Below are positions 26,092-33,921 of a stretch of DNA of 34,095 nucleotides, piece by piece. The notes under the pieces were generated by a model. It saw only the letters and a program-made list of their open reading frames with translations. It had not been told where the DNA came from and did no database searches. The translations under genes and the position numbers were made by a program. The first letter of the stretch is position 1. Each line of letters opens with the position of its first letter. The DNA comes from Mariprofundus sp. (GTDB lineage Bacteria > Pseudomonadota > Zetaproteobacteria > Mariprofundales > Mariprofundaceae), in NCBI GenBank assembly GCA_030951025.1, contig JAUZQK010000007.1:1-34095 (forward strand). Reading direction: 5' to 3'.

Positions 26092-26214
26092 ATGAGATAT
26101 AAACTGAATTTACAACTTGAACTCAGACAATATATTGAACTAGAACGGCATCTTAAAGCGGCTGGCGCAGAGGTCAATTTGCCTCCAAAAAACATTTCTG
26201 TTTTATGCGGTTGA
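26092..26214 (+). CDS. Possible 40-residue small ORF upstream of tRNA-fMet
   Basis: Forty codons beginning MRYKLNLQLELRQYIELER; the middle reads as an amphipathic helix and the end is NISVLCG. It runs divergently from gph and its stop overlaps the -35 box of the tRNA promoter. No Shine-Dalgarno is seen at its ATG. It could be a real small protein, a remnant of a gene, or chance; I do not recognise it. Confidence 0.25.
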   Translation: MRYKLNLQLELRQYIELERHLKAAGAEVNLPPKNISVLCG

Positions 26215-26238
26215 CATGGCCAAACTCGCCCCTATAGT
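26211..26238 (+). promoter_or_regulatory. Sigma-70 promoter of the initiator tRNA
   Basis: TTGACA (26211-26216), 16-base spacer, TATAGT (26233-26238), then a GC-rich discriminator (TCGGCC) before the tRNA. Strong consensus -35 and a GC-rich discriminator are typical of growth-rate-controlled stable RNA promoters. Confidence 0.85.
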
Positions 26239-26251
26239 TCGGCCTCCCTGA

Positions 26252-26326
<75 letters not shown>

Positions 26327-26332
26327 AATTAT

Positions 26333-26368
26333 AAAAAGGCACCGATTTATTCGGTGCCTTTTTTTGTT
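26333..26368 (+). terminator. Rho-independent terminator after tRNA-fMet, probably bidirectional
   Basis: Stem AAAAAGGCACCGA (26333-26345), loop TTTAT, stem TCGGTGCCTTTTT (26351-26363), then T-rich sequence. On the minus strand the hairpin is also followed by TTTTT, so it can stop the convergent ZnuB-like gene ending at 26416. Confidence 0.9.
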
Positions 26369-26415
26369 TTTTTGGTGTCCTCTTTTATCTTGCAAATAGC
26401 TAAAATATAATGTCT

Positions 26416-27237
26416 TTATGGATTGTCGTTGGTGCGTTCGCGCTGTTTGTTGCCGTCTTGATCTGAGCTTTCTTCTTGGTCTTCTTCGTCGGCTTTTTCA
26501 TTGTCGGTTTTGTGGTGCATATTGTGCATGATCGTGCCGATGATGACAGAAATCAGACCGAGGGTGAGTACGACAGTGGCTGAGGGAGGTAGGTCGAGTA
26601 GGTGAGCGGCGAGGGTGCCGATGATGCTGGCTAGGGCTGCCAAGGCTGTGGCTTGCCAGACGGGGCCATTATGTCCGTGTCGCCAGACAGCGAGGGCGGG
26701 CATGACCAGATAAGCAAAGACCAGCAATACGCCGATGGCATGGATGGCTGGCACGATGATCAGACTCAAACCTGCGGCAAAACGTAAACGGCCATGGTAG
26801 GTGTTGCTGTGCGGAGTTAGCGCCAGCGCCAGACCGAGAGCCGAGAAGGCCACAAGTATGCCGATGCCCTCCCAGTTGATGGCCAGAATGCTGCCGAACA
26901 TCAAGCCCATCAACTGGCCTTCGCCATACGGCAGCAGCGATAATAAGACCATGCCGAGCGAGGCTGCAAAAGCATAAACTGCACCCATCACGGCCTCTTT
27001 GGGTAATACGGTGTCTTCATCCATCAAGGCCATCAAGGCGACTGCGATGGCGGTGGTAATGATGGCGATGAGTATGCCGGGCATGTGTAATGCCATGCCG
27101 AGGGCGTAACCGGTGGCTGCAACTTGTGCCAAGGCCAGATCGACAAAGACAATACGCCGCTCCAGCACACGTTGGCCGAGTACAGGTAGGCTGATGGCAA
27201 TCACCAGGGTTGCGATTAATACAGTTAATAAAATCAT
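26416..27237 (-). CDS. Metal ABC transporter permease, ZnuB-like
   Basis: A 273-residue ABC-3 family permease for divalent metals (Zn/Mn/Fe). It has about eight membrane helices. Family motifs include VLGQRVLERRIVFVDLALAQ (the conserved LxxRxxxFxxxxLxQ segment), QLMGLMFGSILAINWEGIGI, and GVLLVFAYLVMPALAVW near the cytoplasmic coupling helix. The C-terminus is an unusual hydrophilic tail with HNMHHKTD and runs of Glu/Asp, a possible metal-sensing element. GAGGAG just before ATG 27237 sets the start, 7 bases after the solute-binding gene. No ATPase gene sits beside the pair. Confidence 0.88.
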   Translation of the reverse strand: MILLTVLIATLVIAISLPVLGQRVLERRIVFVDLALAQVAATGYALGMALHMPGILIAIITTAIAVALMALMDEDTVLPKEAVMGAVYAFAASLGMVLLSLLPYGEGQLMGLMFGSILAINWEGIGILVAFSALGLALALTPHSNTYHGRLRFAAGLSLIIVPAIHAIGVLLVFAYLVMPALAVWRHGHNGPVWQATALAALASIIGTLAAHLLDLPPSATVVLTLGLISVIIGTIMHNMHHKTDNEKADEEDQEESSDQDGNKQRERTNDNP

Positions 27238-27244
27238 GGGCTCC

Positions 27245-28174
27245 TCACTGACTCCAGCGTGCAATGCGTTGTACCATTCTGTCAAACATGCCGATATAAC
27301 CTTTCAGACCATAACCGGCGACAGAATCGGGTAATACCATCAATCGAATACCTGCGGCATCGGCTAAGCGTCTGGCAACGGCCCGGTTGTTGTACGGTTC
27401 GACCCAGATCAAGCGCACCTTTTTTTGATGAATGGTATCGATCAACTGGCTCAAGTGGCGGGTGGATGGTTCAATGCCGGATTTGGGTTCAATAAACCCT
27501 GCTAACTCAATGTGCATAGACTGCATGAAATACACATAGGTATTGTGGTAGGTGATGATGGGGCCGGTATAGATATTCATGTAATCGCGCCAGCGTGGTA
27601 GTTGCTTGTTGACGGCGCTGGCAAACTTTGCAGCCCGGACTTTATAGCGTTCAGCATTAACCGGATCGATTTCGCCGAGTCGGACAGCCAGTGCCAAGGC
27701 GACCTTGATGCCGAGCTCCGGATCGAGCCACCAGTATGGGTTGATATCGGGTGACCATTGCTGCATGGCTGTGCTGGTCATGCCCAGCGGTACGCCAATG
27801 GCTTCAATGGCATCGTCACCACTAAAATAACCGCTCATGCCCGGTGCGATGTTGGCATTGGCGGAAAGGCGGATGAGGGTGGGTAACCATCGGGATTCCA
27901 GTCCGAAACCAACGGAAAACAATAAGCTGGCACTGGAGAGATCATGTACATGGCTGGGGCGGGGCACGAGATTGTTGGGGTCTTGGCCGACGCGGGTTAA
28001 CGATTTCACCTGAATATCTATGCCGCCCACAGCCTCGGCAATCTGAGCCAGTGTCGGGGTGGTGGTGATGATGAGCGGTTTAGCGATCACCTGTGCAGGA
28101 AGCATGAGCGAGAGTGCCCATGCCCAGATGATGAACATGCTATTGCAACGAGGCAGTATGTGTTTAACAAGCAT
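27245..28174 (-). CDS. Metal ABC transporter substrate-binding protein, ZnuA-like
   Basis: A 309-residue periplasmic binding protein of cluster A-I (ZnuA/TroA). It has a signal peptide ending PAQVIAKP. The fold markers are clear: ITTTPTLAQIAEAVGG at the start, a long backbone helix (about 160-195), YHNTYVYF (His210), GIEPSTRHLSQL, and VEPYNN (Glu259). Two usual ligands are changed: DPH at 65-67 reads DPN, and NPHYWLDP reads NPYWWLDP (145-152). His75 and His77 in PRPSHVHDL are possible substitutes. GGAGG seven bases before ATG 28174. Paired with the ZnuB-like permease; the metal cannot be told from the sequence. Confidence 0.85.
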   Translation of the reverse strand: MLVKHILPRCNSMFIIWAWALSLMLPAQVIAKPLIITTTPTLAQIAEAVGGIDIQVKSLTRVGQDPNNLVPRPSHVHDLSSASLLFSVGFGLESRWLPTLIRLSANANIAPGMSGYFSGDDAIEAIGVPLGMTSTAMQQWSPDINPYWWLDPELGIKVALALAVRLGEIDPVNAERYKVRAAKFASAVNKQLPRWRDYMNIYTGPIITYHNTYVYFMQSMHIELAGFIEPKSGIEPSTRHLSQLIDTIHQKKVRLIWVEPYNNRAVARRLADAAGIRLMVLPDSVAGYGLKGYIGMFDRMVQRIARWSQ

Positions 28175-28296
28175 TCAAGTGCCTCCAGTGTGATGTTCTT
28201 TGTGCAGTATTCTATTGTAAGCAGAAACAATGCCAAGAGTGTTTAGCGGTGGATTGTTTGTGTAATATCAGAATTGATGGACTGACCAAGGATGCG

Positions 28297-29142
28297 ATGA
28301 TGTACCGTTATGTATTATATATTGCTGCTCTGTTATCGGCATTGCCGATGGCATTGGCGCATGCGGCTGAGTGGGTCGATATTCCTGCCGGAGCGTTTTT
28401 AATGGGCAGTACAGTGGCTCAGATTGAATCGGCCTATAAGACCAGCGCCGCAGGTTATGCTCACGATGGGGTACGTGAGGCTGGTTGGTTTGATCATGAA
28501 TCACCGCAGCGGCGGATATTTTTACCCCGTTTCCGCATTCAAAAAACACCGGTGACTCAGGCTGAATATGGCCGTTTTATCCAGGCAACAGGTCACCACG
28601 CCCCTTTTGTCGGTGCAGAAACATGGTTGTCGTATGGCTTAGCTCACCCATATGCACATGTGCGACCTTATTTGTGGCATGATGATCAGCCGCCGCTGGG
28701 TAAGAATCAACATCCGGTGGTATTGGTATCGTTTCAGGATGCCCTGGCTTATGCGGTCTGGTTGTCCAAACAGCGCGGCAGAGATTTTCACCTGCCCAGT
28801 CAGGCGCAGTGGGAAAAAGCCATGCGCGGCACAGACGGCAGGCAATATCCATGGTCTGGTGAGTATGATGCAAGGCGATTAAACAATGCCGATCGGCAGC
28901 CAGATGCAACGCAACCGGTTGGCTCATACCCAGCTGGCGCAAGTCCTTATGGTGTGTTGGATGGGGCTGGCCAGGTGTTTGAATGGACAGAGACCGATGC
29001 GGGCTCGGGCAAGAAAGTTGTCAAGGGTGGTAGTTGGGATGATCATGGCGGTGTATGCAGACCAGCAGCTTTTCATGCCCGGCCTGCAGCGTTGAAACAT
29101 ATTCTTATCGGCTTTCGGCTGGTGGACGAATTTGGCAAATAG
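28297..29142 (+). CDS. Secreted SUMF1 (FGE-sulfatase-type) domain protein
   Basis: A 281-residue secreted protein with a SUMF1/FGE-type C-lectin fold, the fold shared by formylglycine-generating enzyme, EgtB and NirV. The signal peptide ends MALAHA. The fold markers are WVDIPAGAFLMGS, RIQKTPVTQAEYGRFIQATG, HPVVLVSFQDALAYAVW, LPSQAQWEKAMRG, GQVFEWTET, KVVKGGSW and a final IGFRLVD. In true FGE two cysteines bind copper; here alignment of the GGS region leaves only one (VCRPAAFHARP), and Asp replaces the first. I therefore think it is not a functional FGE. AAGG five bases before ATG 28297. It lies divergent from znuA-like and 18 bases upstream of sthA. Confidence 0.85.
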   Translation: MMYRYVLYIAALLSALPMALAHAAEWVDIPAGAFLMGSTVAQIESAYKTSAAGYAHDGVREAGWFDHESPQRRIFLPRFRIQKTPVTQAEYGRFIQATGHHAPFVGAETWLSYGLAHPYAHVRPYLWHDDQPPLGKNQHPVVLVSFQDALAYAVWLSKQRGRDFHLPSQAQWEKAMRGTDGRQYPWSGEYDARRLNNADRQPDATQPVGSYPAGASPYGVLDGAGQVFEWTETDAGSGKKVVKGGSWDDHGGVCRPAAFHARPAALKHILIGFRLVDEFGK

Positions 29143-29160
29143 ATTAACGGAGCCGCTCTG

Positions 29161-30558
29161 ATGCAGCATTATGATATATTGGTAATTGGGTCTGGCCCTG
29201 CGGGTCAGCATGCGGCTATTCATGCGGCCAAACATGGCAAGAATGTTGCGCTGGTTGAGCGCAAGCCCCGCATTGGTGGTGCGGGTCTGCAAACGGGTAC
29301 CATTCCCAGCAAAGCCTTGCGGGAGATTGCCTACAGCACCACCATCGGAGCCAGCCATGGTATGCGCAGTGCATATCCGGATATTAGTCGGCAACACGAT
29401 TTTTTGACCGAAGCGATTCGTAAAAAAGATGTGATTATTGATAAACAGGAATCGGTGATTCTGAATCAGTTGATGCGCCATGGTGTTACCCTGATTCCGG
29501 GCGAAGCGGGCTTTCGTGATGAGCATACACTGTGCGTTCAAAGTCCGCATGGTGGTGAGAAGTTATTGCATGCCGATGCTATTATTTTGGCCACAGGCTC
29601 ACGCCCCCGGCGGCCGGATCATATTCCATTTGATAAAAAGCGTGTGCTCGATTCCACCTCGATTTTAAAAATGCAGCATTTGCCGAAAACCTTAACCATT
29701 GTGGGTGGTGGGGTGATTGCCTGTGAGTTTGCGACCATTTATGCATCGCTGGGTGTGGCCGTCACCCTGGTCGATAAACACACCCATGTGCTGCCCTTTT
29801 TATGCCGGGATATATCGGAAACATTGCAGACGGCGATGCTCAATATGGGGGTTCGTTTTCATTTGCAGCAGGAGATTACTGCGATCACATGCAAGGATCA
29901 TGGTGTTTGCACCTGCACCGATGATGCTATGCTGGAGAGCGATTGCCTGCTTTATGCTTTGGGGCGTGTGCCCAACACCGAGGGGCTGGGACTGGATAAA
30001 ATCGGTATTGAAGCGAGTCCGCGTGGCTGGTTGGAAGTCAATAAACACTGCCAGACGAATATCGACCATATTTATGCCGTCGGTGATTTGATCGGCTCGC
30101 CATCGCTGGCTGCAACCGGCATGGAGCAGGGGCGTATTGCTTCCATGCATGCCTGTCATGCCGAATCGAATATCACCTTTAATCATTTGCCGATGGCGAT
30201 TTATACCATTCCTGAAGTGGCGTGGGTGGGTAAAACCACTGCCGAATTGGATGAACTGCACTGTGATTATGTCACCGGTTATGGTTTATACCGTGAAACA
30301 GCGCGTGGTCAGATTATTGGTGATCAGAATGGCATGTTGAAACTGCAGGTGGATAAAACAAGTCGTCAGTTACTCGGTGTGCATATTGTCGGAGAGTTGG
30401 CCAGTGAATTGATTCATATCGGTCAAATGGTGATGAATTTGGGTGGCACGGTGGATACCTTGGTTGAGCATGTGTTCAATTACCCGACTCTGGCCGAGTG
30501 TTATAAAATAGCCGCGCTTGATTGCAGTGATCAACTGGAGGCTTTGAGCCGGGGGTAA
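29161..30558 (+). CDS. sthA: Soluble pyridine nucleotide transhydrogenase
   Basis: A 465-residue flavoprotein of the disulfide-reductase fold that transfers hydride between NADPH and NAD+. FAD site: ILVIGSGPAGQHAAIHAAKH (6-25). NAD(P) site: LTIVGGGVIACEFATIYASLG (about 180-200). ATGSRPRRP, YALGRVPNTEGLGL, and IYAVGDLIGSPSLA are all typical of SthA. The redox CxxxxC of lipoamide dehydrogenases is absent, as expected; here GLQTGTIPSKALRE has no cysteine at all, whereas E. coli SthA keeps one. GGAG lies nine bases before the ATG. It ends in the convergent terminator region before the OMP gene. Confidence 0.95.
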   Translation: MQHYDILVIGSGPAGQHAAIHAAKHGKNVALVERKPRIGGAGLQTGTIPSKALREIAYSTTIGASHGMRSAYPDISRQHDFLTEAIRKKDVIIDKQESVILNQLMRHGVTLIPGEAGFRDEHTLCVQSPHGGEKLLHADAIILATGSRPRRPDHIPFDKKRVLDSTSILKMQHLPKTLTIVGGGVIACEFATIYASLGVAVTLVDKHTHVLPFLCRDISETLQTAMLNMGVRFHLQQEITAITCKDHGVCTCTDDAMLESDCLLYALGRVPNTEGLGLDKIGIEASPRGWLEVNKHCQTNIDHIYAVGDLIGSPSLAATGMEQGRIASMHACHAESNITFNHLPMAIYTIPEVAWVGKTTAELDELHCDYVTGYGLYRETARGQIIGDQNGMLKLQVDKTSRQLLGVHIVGELASELIHIGQMVMNLGGTVDTLVEHVFNYPTLAECYKIAALDCSDQLEALSRG

Positions 30559-30580
30559 GTTACGAGCTTGATAAAAGCGA

Positions 30581-30612
30581 TCACCGCAAAGGACTCAGAG
30601 GACGCAGGGGAT
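30581..30612 (+). repeat. Dispersed intergenic repeat, copy B
   Basis: Reads TCACCGCAAAGGACTCAGAG then GACGCAGGGGAT, sharing TCACCGCAAAG and CAGAGGA with copy A at 5851. It sits just after the sthA stop. Confidence 0.65.
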
Positions 30613-30660
30613 AAGTAAAAAAGTCAAAAGCGTGAATCATTGAATGCTAACTTAGCAATA

Positions 30661-30694
30661 AAAAAAAGCCGCCAGCTTTTAGGCTGGCGGCTTT
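30661..30694 (-). terminator. Strong hairpin terminator of the OMP gene, also facing sthA
   Basis: Twelve-base-pair stem AAAGCCGCCAGC (30665-30676) and GCTGGCGGCTTT (30683-30694) with a six-base loop. On the minus strand it is followed by a run of T (complement of A-rich 30653-30664), making it the terminator of the OMP gene; on the plus strand it has a shorter T tail after sthA. Confidence 0.9.
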
Positions 30695-30717
30695 GTTGAA
30701 CGGGTCTTTGTGAGGCT

Positions 30718-31287
30718 TTAAAACTGATATGCGAGAGTGGCCGTAAAACCGTTCACGTCGAGCCCCTTGAAAGCGGCGGTGTTTTTCGTTGCAGCATCGG
30801 CATTGCTTGAATAGCGCACCCATTCTGCCCCCAGCTTTAACTGATCCATGATTTGATACGATGCACCAAGACCATAACTAAATCCTGTTTTGGTGGATGA
30901 TGCCTGGACGACTGAAGCCAGCGGTGTGAAGCTGGTTTTGATGCTGGTGACACCAAGCAGCGCATACAGCTCAAAATCGGAACTGATGGCAATTTTTGGT
31001 TTGGCGAACAGGGATAAGAACCAGTCTACCTTGAATGTTTCTGTTAATGGGCCGAGCTCTTCACGGCCTTTTTTACCGGTCAAGCCAGCGCGAAATTCAG
31101 CTGCAAAATATTCATGCAGGTCGGCTCCGAAGAAGCCGTAACCACCGAATGTAGCCTTTTTGTTTGCCCCTGGATCGAGTTCATAAACACCTAGTCCAAC
31201 ACCGGCATAGGGTTTAATTTCAGTTGCCGATGCGATGCTTGCTTGCATGCAAAGCAGGGCGGTAAGGCTTAATAATAGTTTTTTCAT
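30718..31287 (-). CDS. Small outer-membrane beta-barrel protein
   Basis: A 189-residue protein of the OmpA-like/porin-family eight-strand barrel type. The signal peptide is MKKLLLSLTALLCMQASIAS with cleavage near ASA. Alternating amphipathic strands follow (IKPYAGVGLGVYEL, YGFFGADLHEYFAAEFRAGL, FELYALLGVTSI, GFSYGLGASYQIMDQLKLGA). The last residues LAYQF give the C-terminal phenylalanine recognised by BAM. GGAGG seven bases before ATG 31287. No ligand or enzymatic role can be inferred. Followed by a strong terminator. Confidence 0.85.
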   Translation of the reverse strand: MKKLLLSLTALLCMQASIASATEIKPYAGVGLGVYELDPGANKKATFGGYGFFGADLHEYFAAEFRAGLTGKKGREELGPLTETFKVDWFLSLFAKPKIAISSDFELYALLGVTSIKTSFTPLASVVQASSTKTGFSYGLGASYQIMDQLKLGAEWVRYSSNADAATKNTAAFKGLDVNGFTATLAYQF

Positions 31288-31326
31288 GATAAGTCCTCCA
31301 AAATTTTTCGGCATTATGAGCAGGTA

Positions 31327-31883
31327 CTATGTTATCTCAAACTTAAATTTTTTATGGTTATTGTGCTTGTGGATATGGCGATTTGCATGATTGAGCCCGC
31401 GCAGGCTGTATAGGGAATCATTATCATCAATGGTGAATGCATCCGGGCCGTTATCAACATCGAGCATGATGGCATCGAAACCGTTTTTATGCGCCTTGAT
31501 TACTTTGCCGACATCCTGAATGGCCACATGCACGCGTTCATCTTCCAGTGGACAGCCTGCCAGAATGCCCAGATGTTCGTAATTCCAGCGCACCACAGCA
31601 GGCATCAATTCTGCGACAGTGACTTGCGCAGTCTCTCCTACATGCGAAAGGGCGGCAGCGAGCGTGAAACCCATGCCGAGGCCACCGACCAGTACGTGGC
31701 ATTTTTGCGTTTGGCGATGGGTGTACACGCCAGCTTCGCCAGCACAGCTTCAGAATGATGCACGCGGCTATTCATTAGGTCAGCGGCTTTATCTACACGA
31801 ATAGAGAACTCCATGCCGCGCTGGTACAAACGCAGTGTGGCTCCATGTTCGGTGGCGGTGTCGAGTAATCGAAAGGGGATCAT
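31327..31883 (-). pseudogene. Spermidine-synthase-like methyltransferase-fold gene, frameshifted and 3'-truncated
   Basis: Two overlapping frames together read as one Rossmann-fold spermidine-synthase-like protein. The upstream part (from ATG 31883) has MIPFRLLDTA, LYQRGMEFSIR, DLMNSRVHHSEAVLAKLAC. The downstream part, in another frame, has VLVGGLGMGFTLAAALSHVG, AELMPAVVRWNYEHL and DAIMLDVDNGPDAF. The switch falls near 31695-31710, where a five-A run on the coding strand (31702-31706) would restore the frame if one A were added. After GLNHANR the expected C-terminal strand and roughly 50-60 residues are missing; the frame runs into unrelated sequence and stops. The frameshift alone could be a sequencing error; the missing tail suggests real decay. 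Confidence 0.75.
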
Positions 31884-31985
31884 AGCGGGCAAGTTTCCAC
31901 CAGCTTGTGAACAGTGCAAGTGCAGTGGTTGATCTATAGTGTAGCAGCTACCGATTATGGTGTTATTGTAACGATTCAAAACCTT

Positions 31986-32016
31986 GTACCGCAAAGGACG
32001 CGAAGTACACAGAGGG
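31986..32016 (+). repeat. Dispersed intergenic repeat, copy C
   Basis: Reads GTACCGCAAAGGACGCGAAG then TACACAGAGGG. It shares ACCGCAAAGGAC with copy B and ACAGAGG near the end with the other copies. Confidence 0.6.
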
Positions 32017-32051
32017 AAAATCTTAATTGTTTTTAATATGGGTTTTGATTT

Positions 32052-32080
32052 AGCTGCGATCCTCTGCGTACTGAAGGTGA
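32052..32080 (-). repeat. Dispersed intergenic repeat, copy D (inverted)
   Basis: On the minus strand TCACCTTCAGTACGCAGAGG then ATCGCAGCT, matching copy A in AGTACGCAGAGGA and CGCAG. It is inverted relative to copy C, 35 bases away, so C and D could pair as a hairpin. Confidence 0.55.
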
Positions 32081-32199
32081 TTGCGCAGCAAGAGAGATCA
32101 CCCTGGGGTGCTGCCGTAAAAAAACCCAAAGTTATTCTGTGATGGGGCATCGCACAGCAGGATGAGGCGCTAGTCAATATGGTTATAACAGGAGGATAG

Positions 32200-32634
32200 A
32201 TGCTGGAATCATTGGCTTTGGATGTTTGGCATATTTGGTTGCTGGCCGCTTGCTTGATTGTCGTTATTGAGCTGTTGCTGGTCGGCTCGTATTATTTATT
32301 GGCGCTGGCTGTGGGTGCAGCGGTTGTAGGCGGGTTGGCTGCCTTCATGGATCTGACTGCGTCAGCACAATGGTTAATCTTTACGCTGGCAACGATTATA
32401 GCAACGCTGCTGATGCGTTATTTGCGCACACCTGTTATTAACGATGATGTTTCGCATATGGTGGGTGCATTGGTGAGTGTTGTAGAAACGATCTCGCCGC
32501 GTGGGCGTGTGGTATACAAGAGCGTGACATGGGCTGCGGAATCGGCAGATAAACTCGAAAAAGGTGTTTCAGCACGTGTTGTCGGTGTGCATGGCAGTAC
32601 ATTATATGTGATAAAAACTGAGGAGAAAAGCTAA
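32200..32634 (+). CDS. NfeD family membrane protein
   Basis: A 144-residue short NfeD protein. Its hydrophobic N-terminal half (two to three helices, about 10-75, with LLVGSYYLLALAVGAAVVGG) leads into a C-terminal OB-fold domain (MVGALVSVVETISPRGRVVY, SADKLEKGVSARVVGVHGST). NfeD proteins partner SPFH proteins encoded next to them in membrane microdomains. Start supported by AGGAGGA. Its stop overlaps the qmcA start (TAATG at 32632-32636). Confidence 0.9.
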   Translation: MLESLALDVWHIWLLAACLIVVIELLLVGSYYLLALAVGAAVVGGLAAFMDLTASAQWLIFTLATIIATLLMRYLRTPVINDDVSHMVGALVSVVETISPRGRVVYKSVTWAAESADKLEKGVSARVVGVHGSTLYVIKTEEKS

Positions 32635-33605
32635 TGGAAATAGTGCTAATTGCAGTTGCGTTGATGGTCGTGATTATTGTTTACAAGGGCATTGTGGTGG
32701 TTCGCAACTCCGAACGCATGGTGATCGAACGCTTGGGTAATTATAATCGTACGCTGATGCCAGGCATCAACTTTATTATTCCATTCTTGGATAAGCCGCG
32801 CGAATTTATCTGGAAAAGTGCAGCGACCAGTGGTGCGCTGGGTCGATTATTGGGCGATTCGGGTGATTCGTCGTATTCAAATTTGCAGCAAGTCACACGT
32901 ATTGATATTCGTGAAACGGTGTTGGATTTTCCATCACAAACCGTGATTACGCGTGATAATGTCAGCATTCAAATCAATGCCCTGCTGTATATCGAAATCA
33001 CCAGTCCACATGATGCTGTGTACCGGATTTCCAACCTGCCCAATGCGATTGAAAAACTGGCTCAGACCACATTGCGTAGCCTGGTGGGTGAAATGGAATT
33101 GGATAAAACGCTTTCATCGCGAGAAGATATTAATGCACGTTTGCAGGTTACACTCGATGAAGCGGCTGATGATTGGGGTGCGAAGGTGAAACGTGTTGAA
33201 GTGCAGGATTTGAATGTGCCGGGCGAGGTGCAAGCTGCCATGGAAAAACAAATGCGGGCTGAACGTGATAAGCGTGCTTCTATTCTGGAAGCGGAAGGCA
33301 TGCGTCAATCTGATATTTTGAAGGCGGAAGGCGAAAAGCAGGCCGCGATTCTGGTGGCCGAAGGCAACCGGCAAGCGCGTATTCTGGAAGCCGATGGCGA
33401 AAAGGCTGCTTTGGACAAGCTCAAAGAAGCGCTTGGAGAGCAGGGCTTTAGCCAATATCTTATTGCCATTCGTTATCTCGATACACTCAATACCATTGGC
33501 ACCGCAGGGGCTGGTGATAAAACAGTATTCATGCCGATTGATGCAACAGCCACGCTTGGTGCGATTGGCGGCATTAAAGAACTGTTCGGGGTAAATAAGC
33601 AATAG
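32634..33605 (+). CDS. qmcA: SPFH/stomatin-like protein QmcA
   Basis: A 323-residue SPFH protein. One N-terminal membrane helix (IAVALMVVIIVYKGIVVVRN) is followed by the band-7 domain: MVIERLGNYNRTLMPGINFI, RIDIRETVLDFPSQTVITRD and YRISNLPNAIEKLAQTTLRS. It then has a charged coiled coil with repeated A-EG units (SILEAEG, DILKAEGEKQ, ILVAEGNRQ, ILEADGEK). It likely forms a membrane scaffold with NfeD; in E. coli, QmcA is linked to FtsH-dependent quality control. Translationally coupled to nfeD. Confidence 0.94.
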   Translation: MEIVLIAVALMVVIIVYKGIVVVRNSERMVIERLGNYNRTLMPGINFIIPFLDKPREFIWKSAATSGALGRLLGDSGDSSYSNLQQVTRIDIRETVLDFPSQTVITRDNVSIQINALLYIEITSPHDAVYRISNLPNAIEKLAQTTLRSLVGEMELDKTLSSREDINARLQVTLDEAADDWGAKVKRVEVQDLNVPGEVQAAMEKQMRAERDKRASILEAEGMRQSDILKAEGEKQAAILVAEGNRQARILEADGEKAALDKLKEALGEQGFSQYLIAIRYLDTLNTIGTAGAGDKTVFMPIDATATLGAIGGIKELFGVNKQ

Positions 33606-33618
33606 ACTGGGGCGTTTG

Positions 33619-33921
33619 ATGAAAAAAGCACAGCGCCAGCGCATCGTGGATCGGCATCGCGATAGCTGCACACGCTATGGTCACCATGCCAAAGCCCTGT
33701 ATTGGAGCAGCCAGGAGATTCAGGAACTGCGTTTTCAGGTGCTGGCAGAGATTGGCATTAAAAGCGGTGACTCGGTGCTCGATGTGGGCTGTGGTTTTGC
33801 CGACTTTAAAAGTTGGATGAAAGCGCGCAAAAAAACGGAAGCCTCTCTACCTCAAAGTGAAGAGAACTACCGCTTGCTCACCGAACTCTCTGTACGGTCC
33901 TTAGTCTACGGCGGTCCTTAG
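33619..33921 (+). pseudogene. SAM-dependent methyltransferase gene interrupted after motif I
   Basis: The first 70 codons read as a class I methyltransferase: RIVDRHRDSCTRYGHHAKAL, YWSSQEIQELRFQVL and the SAM-binding motif I DSVLDVGCGFADFKSW. From about base 33829 the frame becomes unrelated (KKTEASLPQSEENYR...) and stops at 33921. A full enzyme of this fold needs roughly 150 more residues, so the gene is cut by foreign sequence. The real start is ATG 33619, 13 bases after the qmcA stop. An alternative is a break in assembly at this point. Confidence 0.7.

Larger units (their letters stand above)
31884..32199. other. Intergenic region with two inverted repeat copies
   Basis: A 316-base divergent gap between the broken spermidine-synthase-like gene and nfeD. 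It holds copies C and D of the dispersed repeat in opposite orientations. Otherwise I see only the nfeD Shine-Dalgarno (AGGAGGA, just before 32200) and no convincing ORF. Confidence 0.6.

Noticed and set aside
28214-28231. ATTGT-N8-ACAAT inverted repeat between the ZnuA-like and SUMF1 genes, considered as a Zur or other operator
   Set aside because: Half-sites are only five bases and do not match the Zur consensus; too weak to call.
28924-29550. 208-codon minus-strand frame across the SUMF1/sthA junction
   Set aside because: Antisense to two well-supported genes; no recognisable domain.
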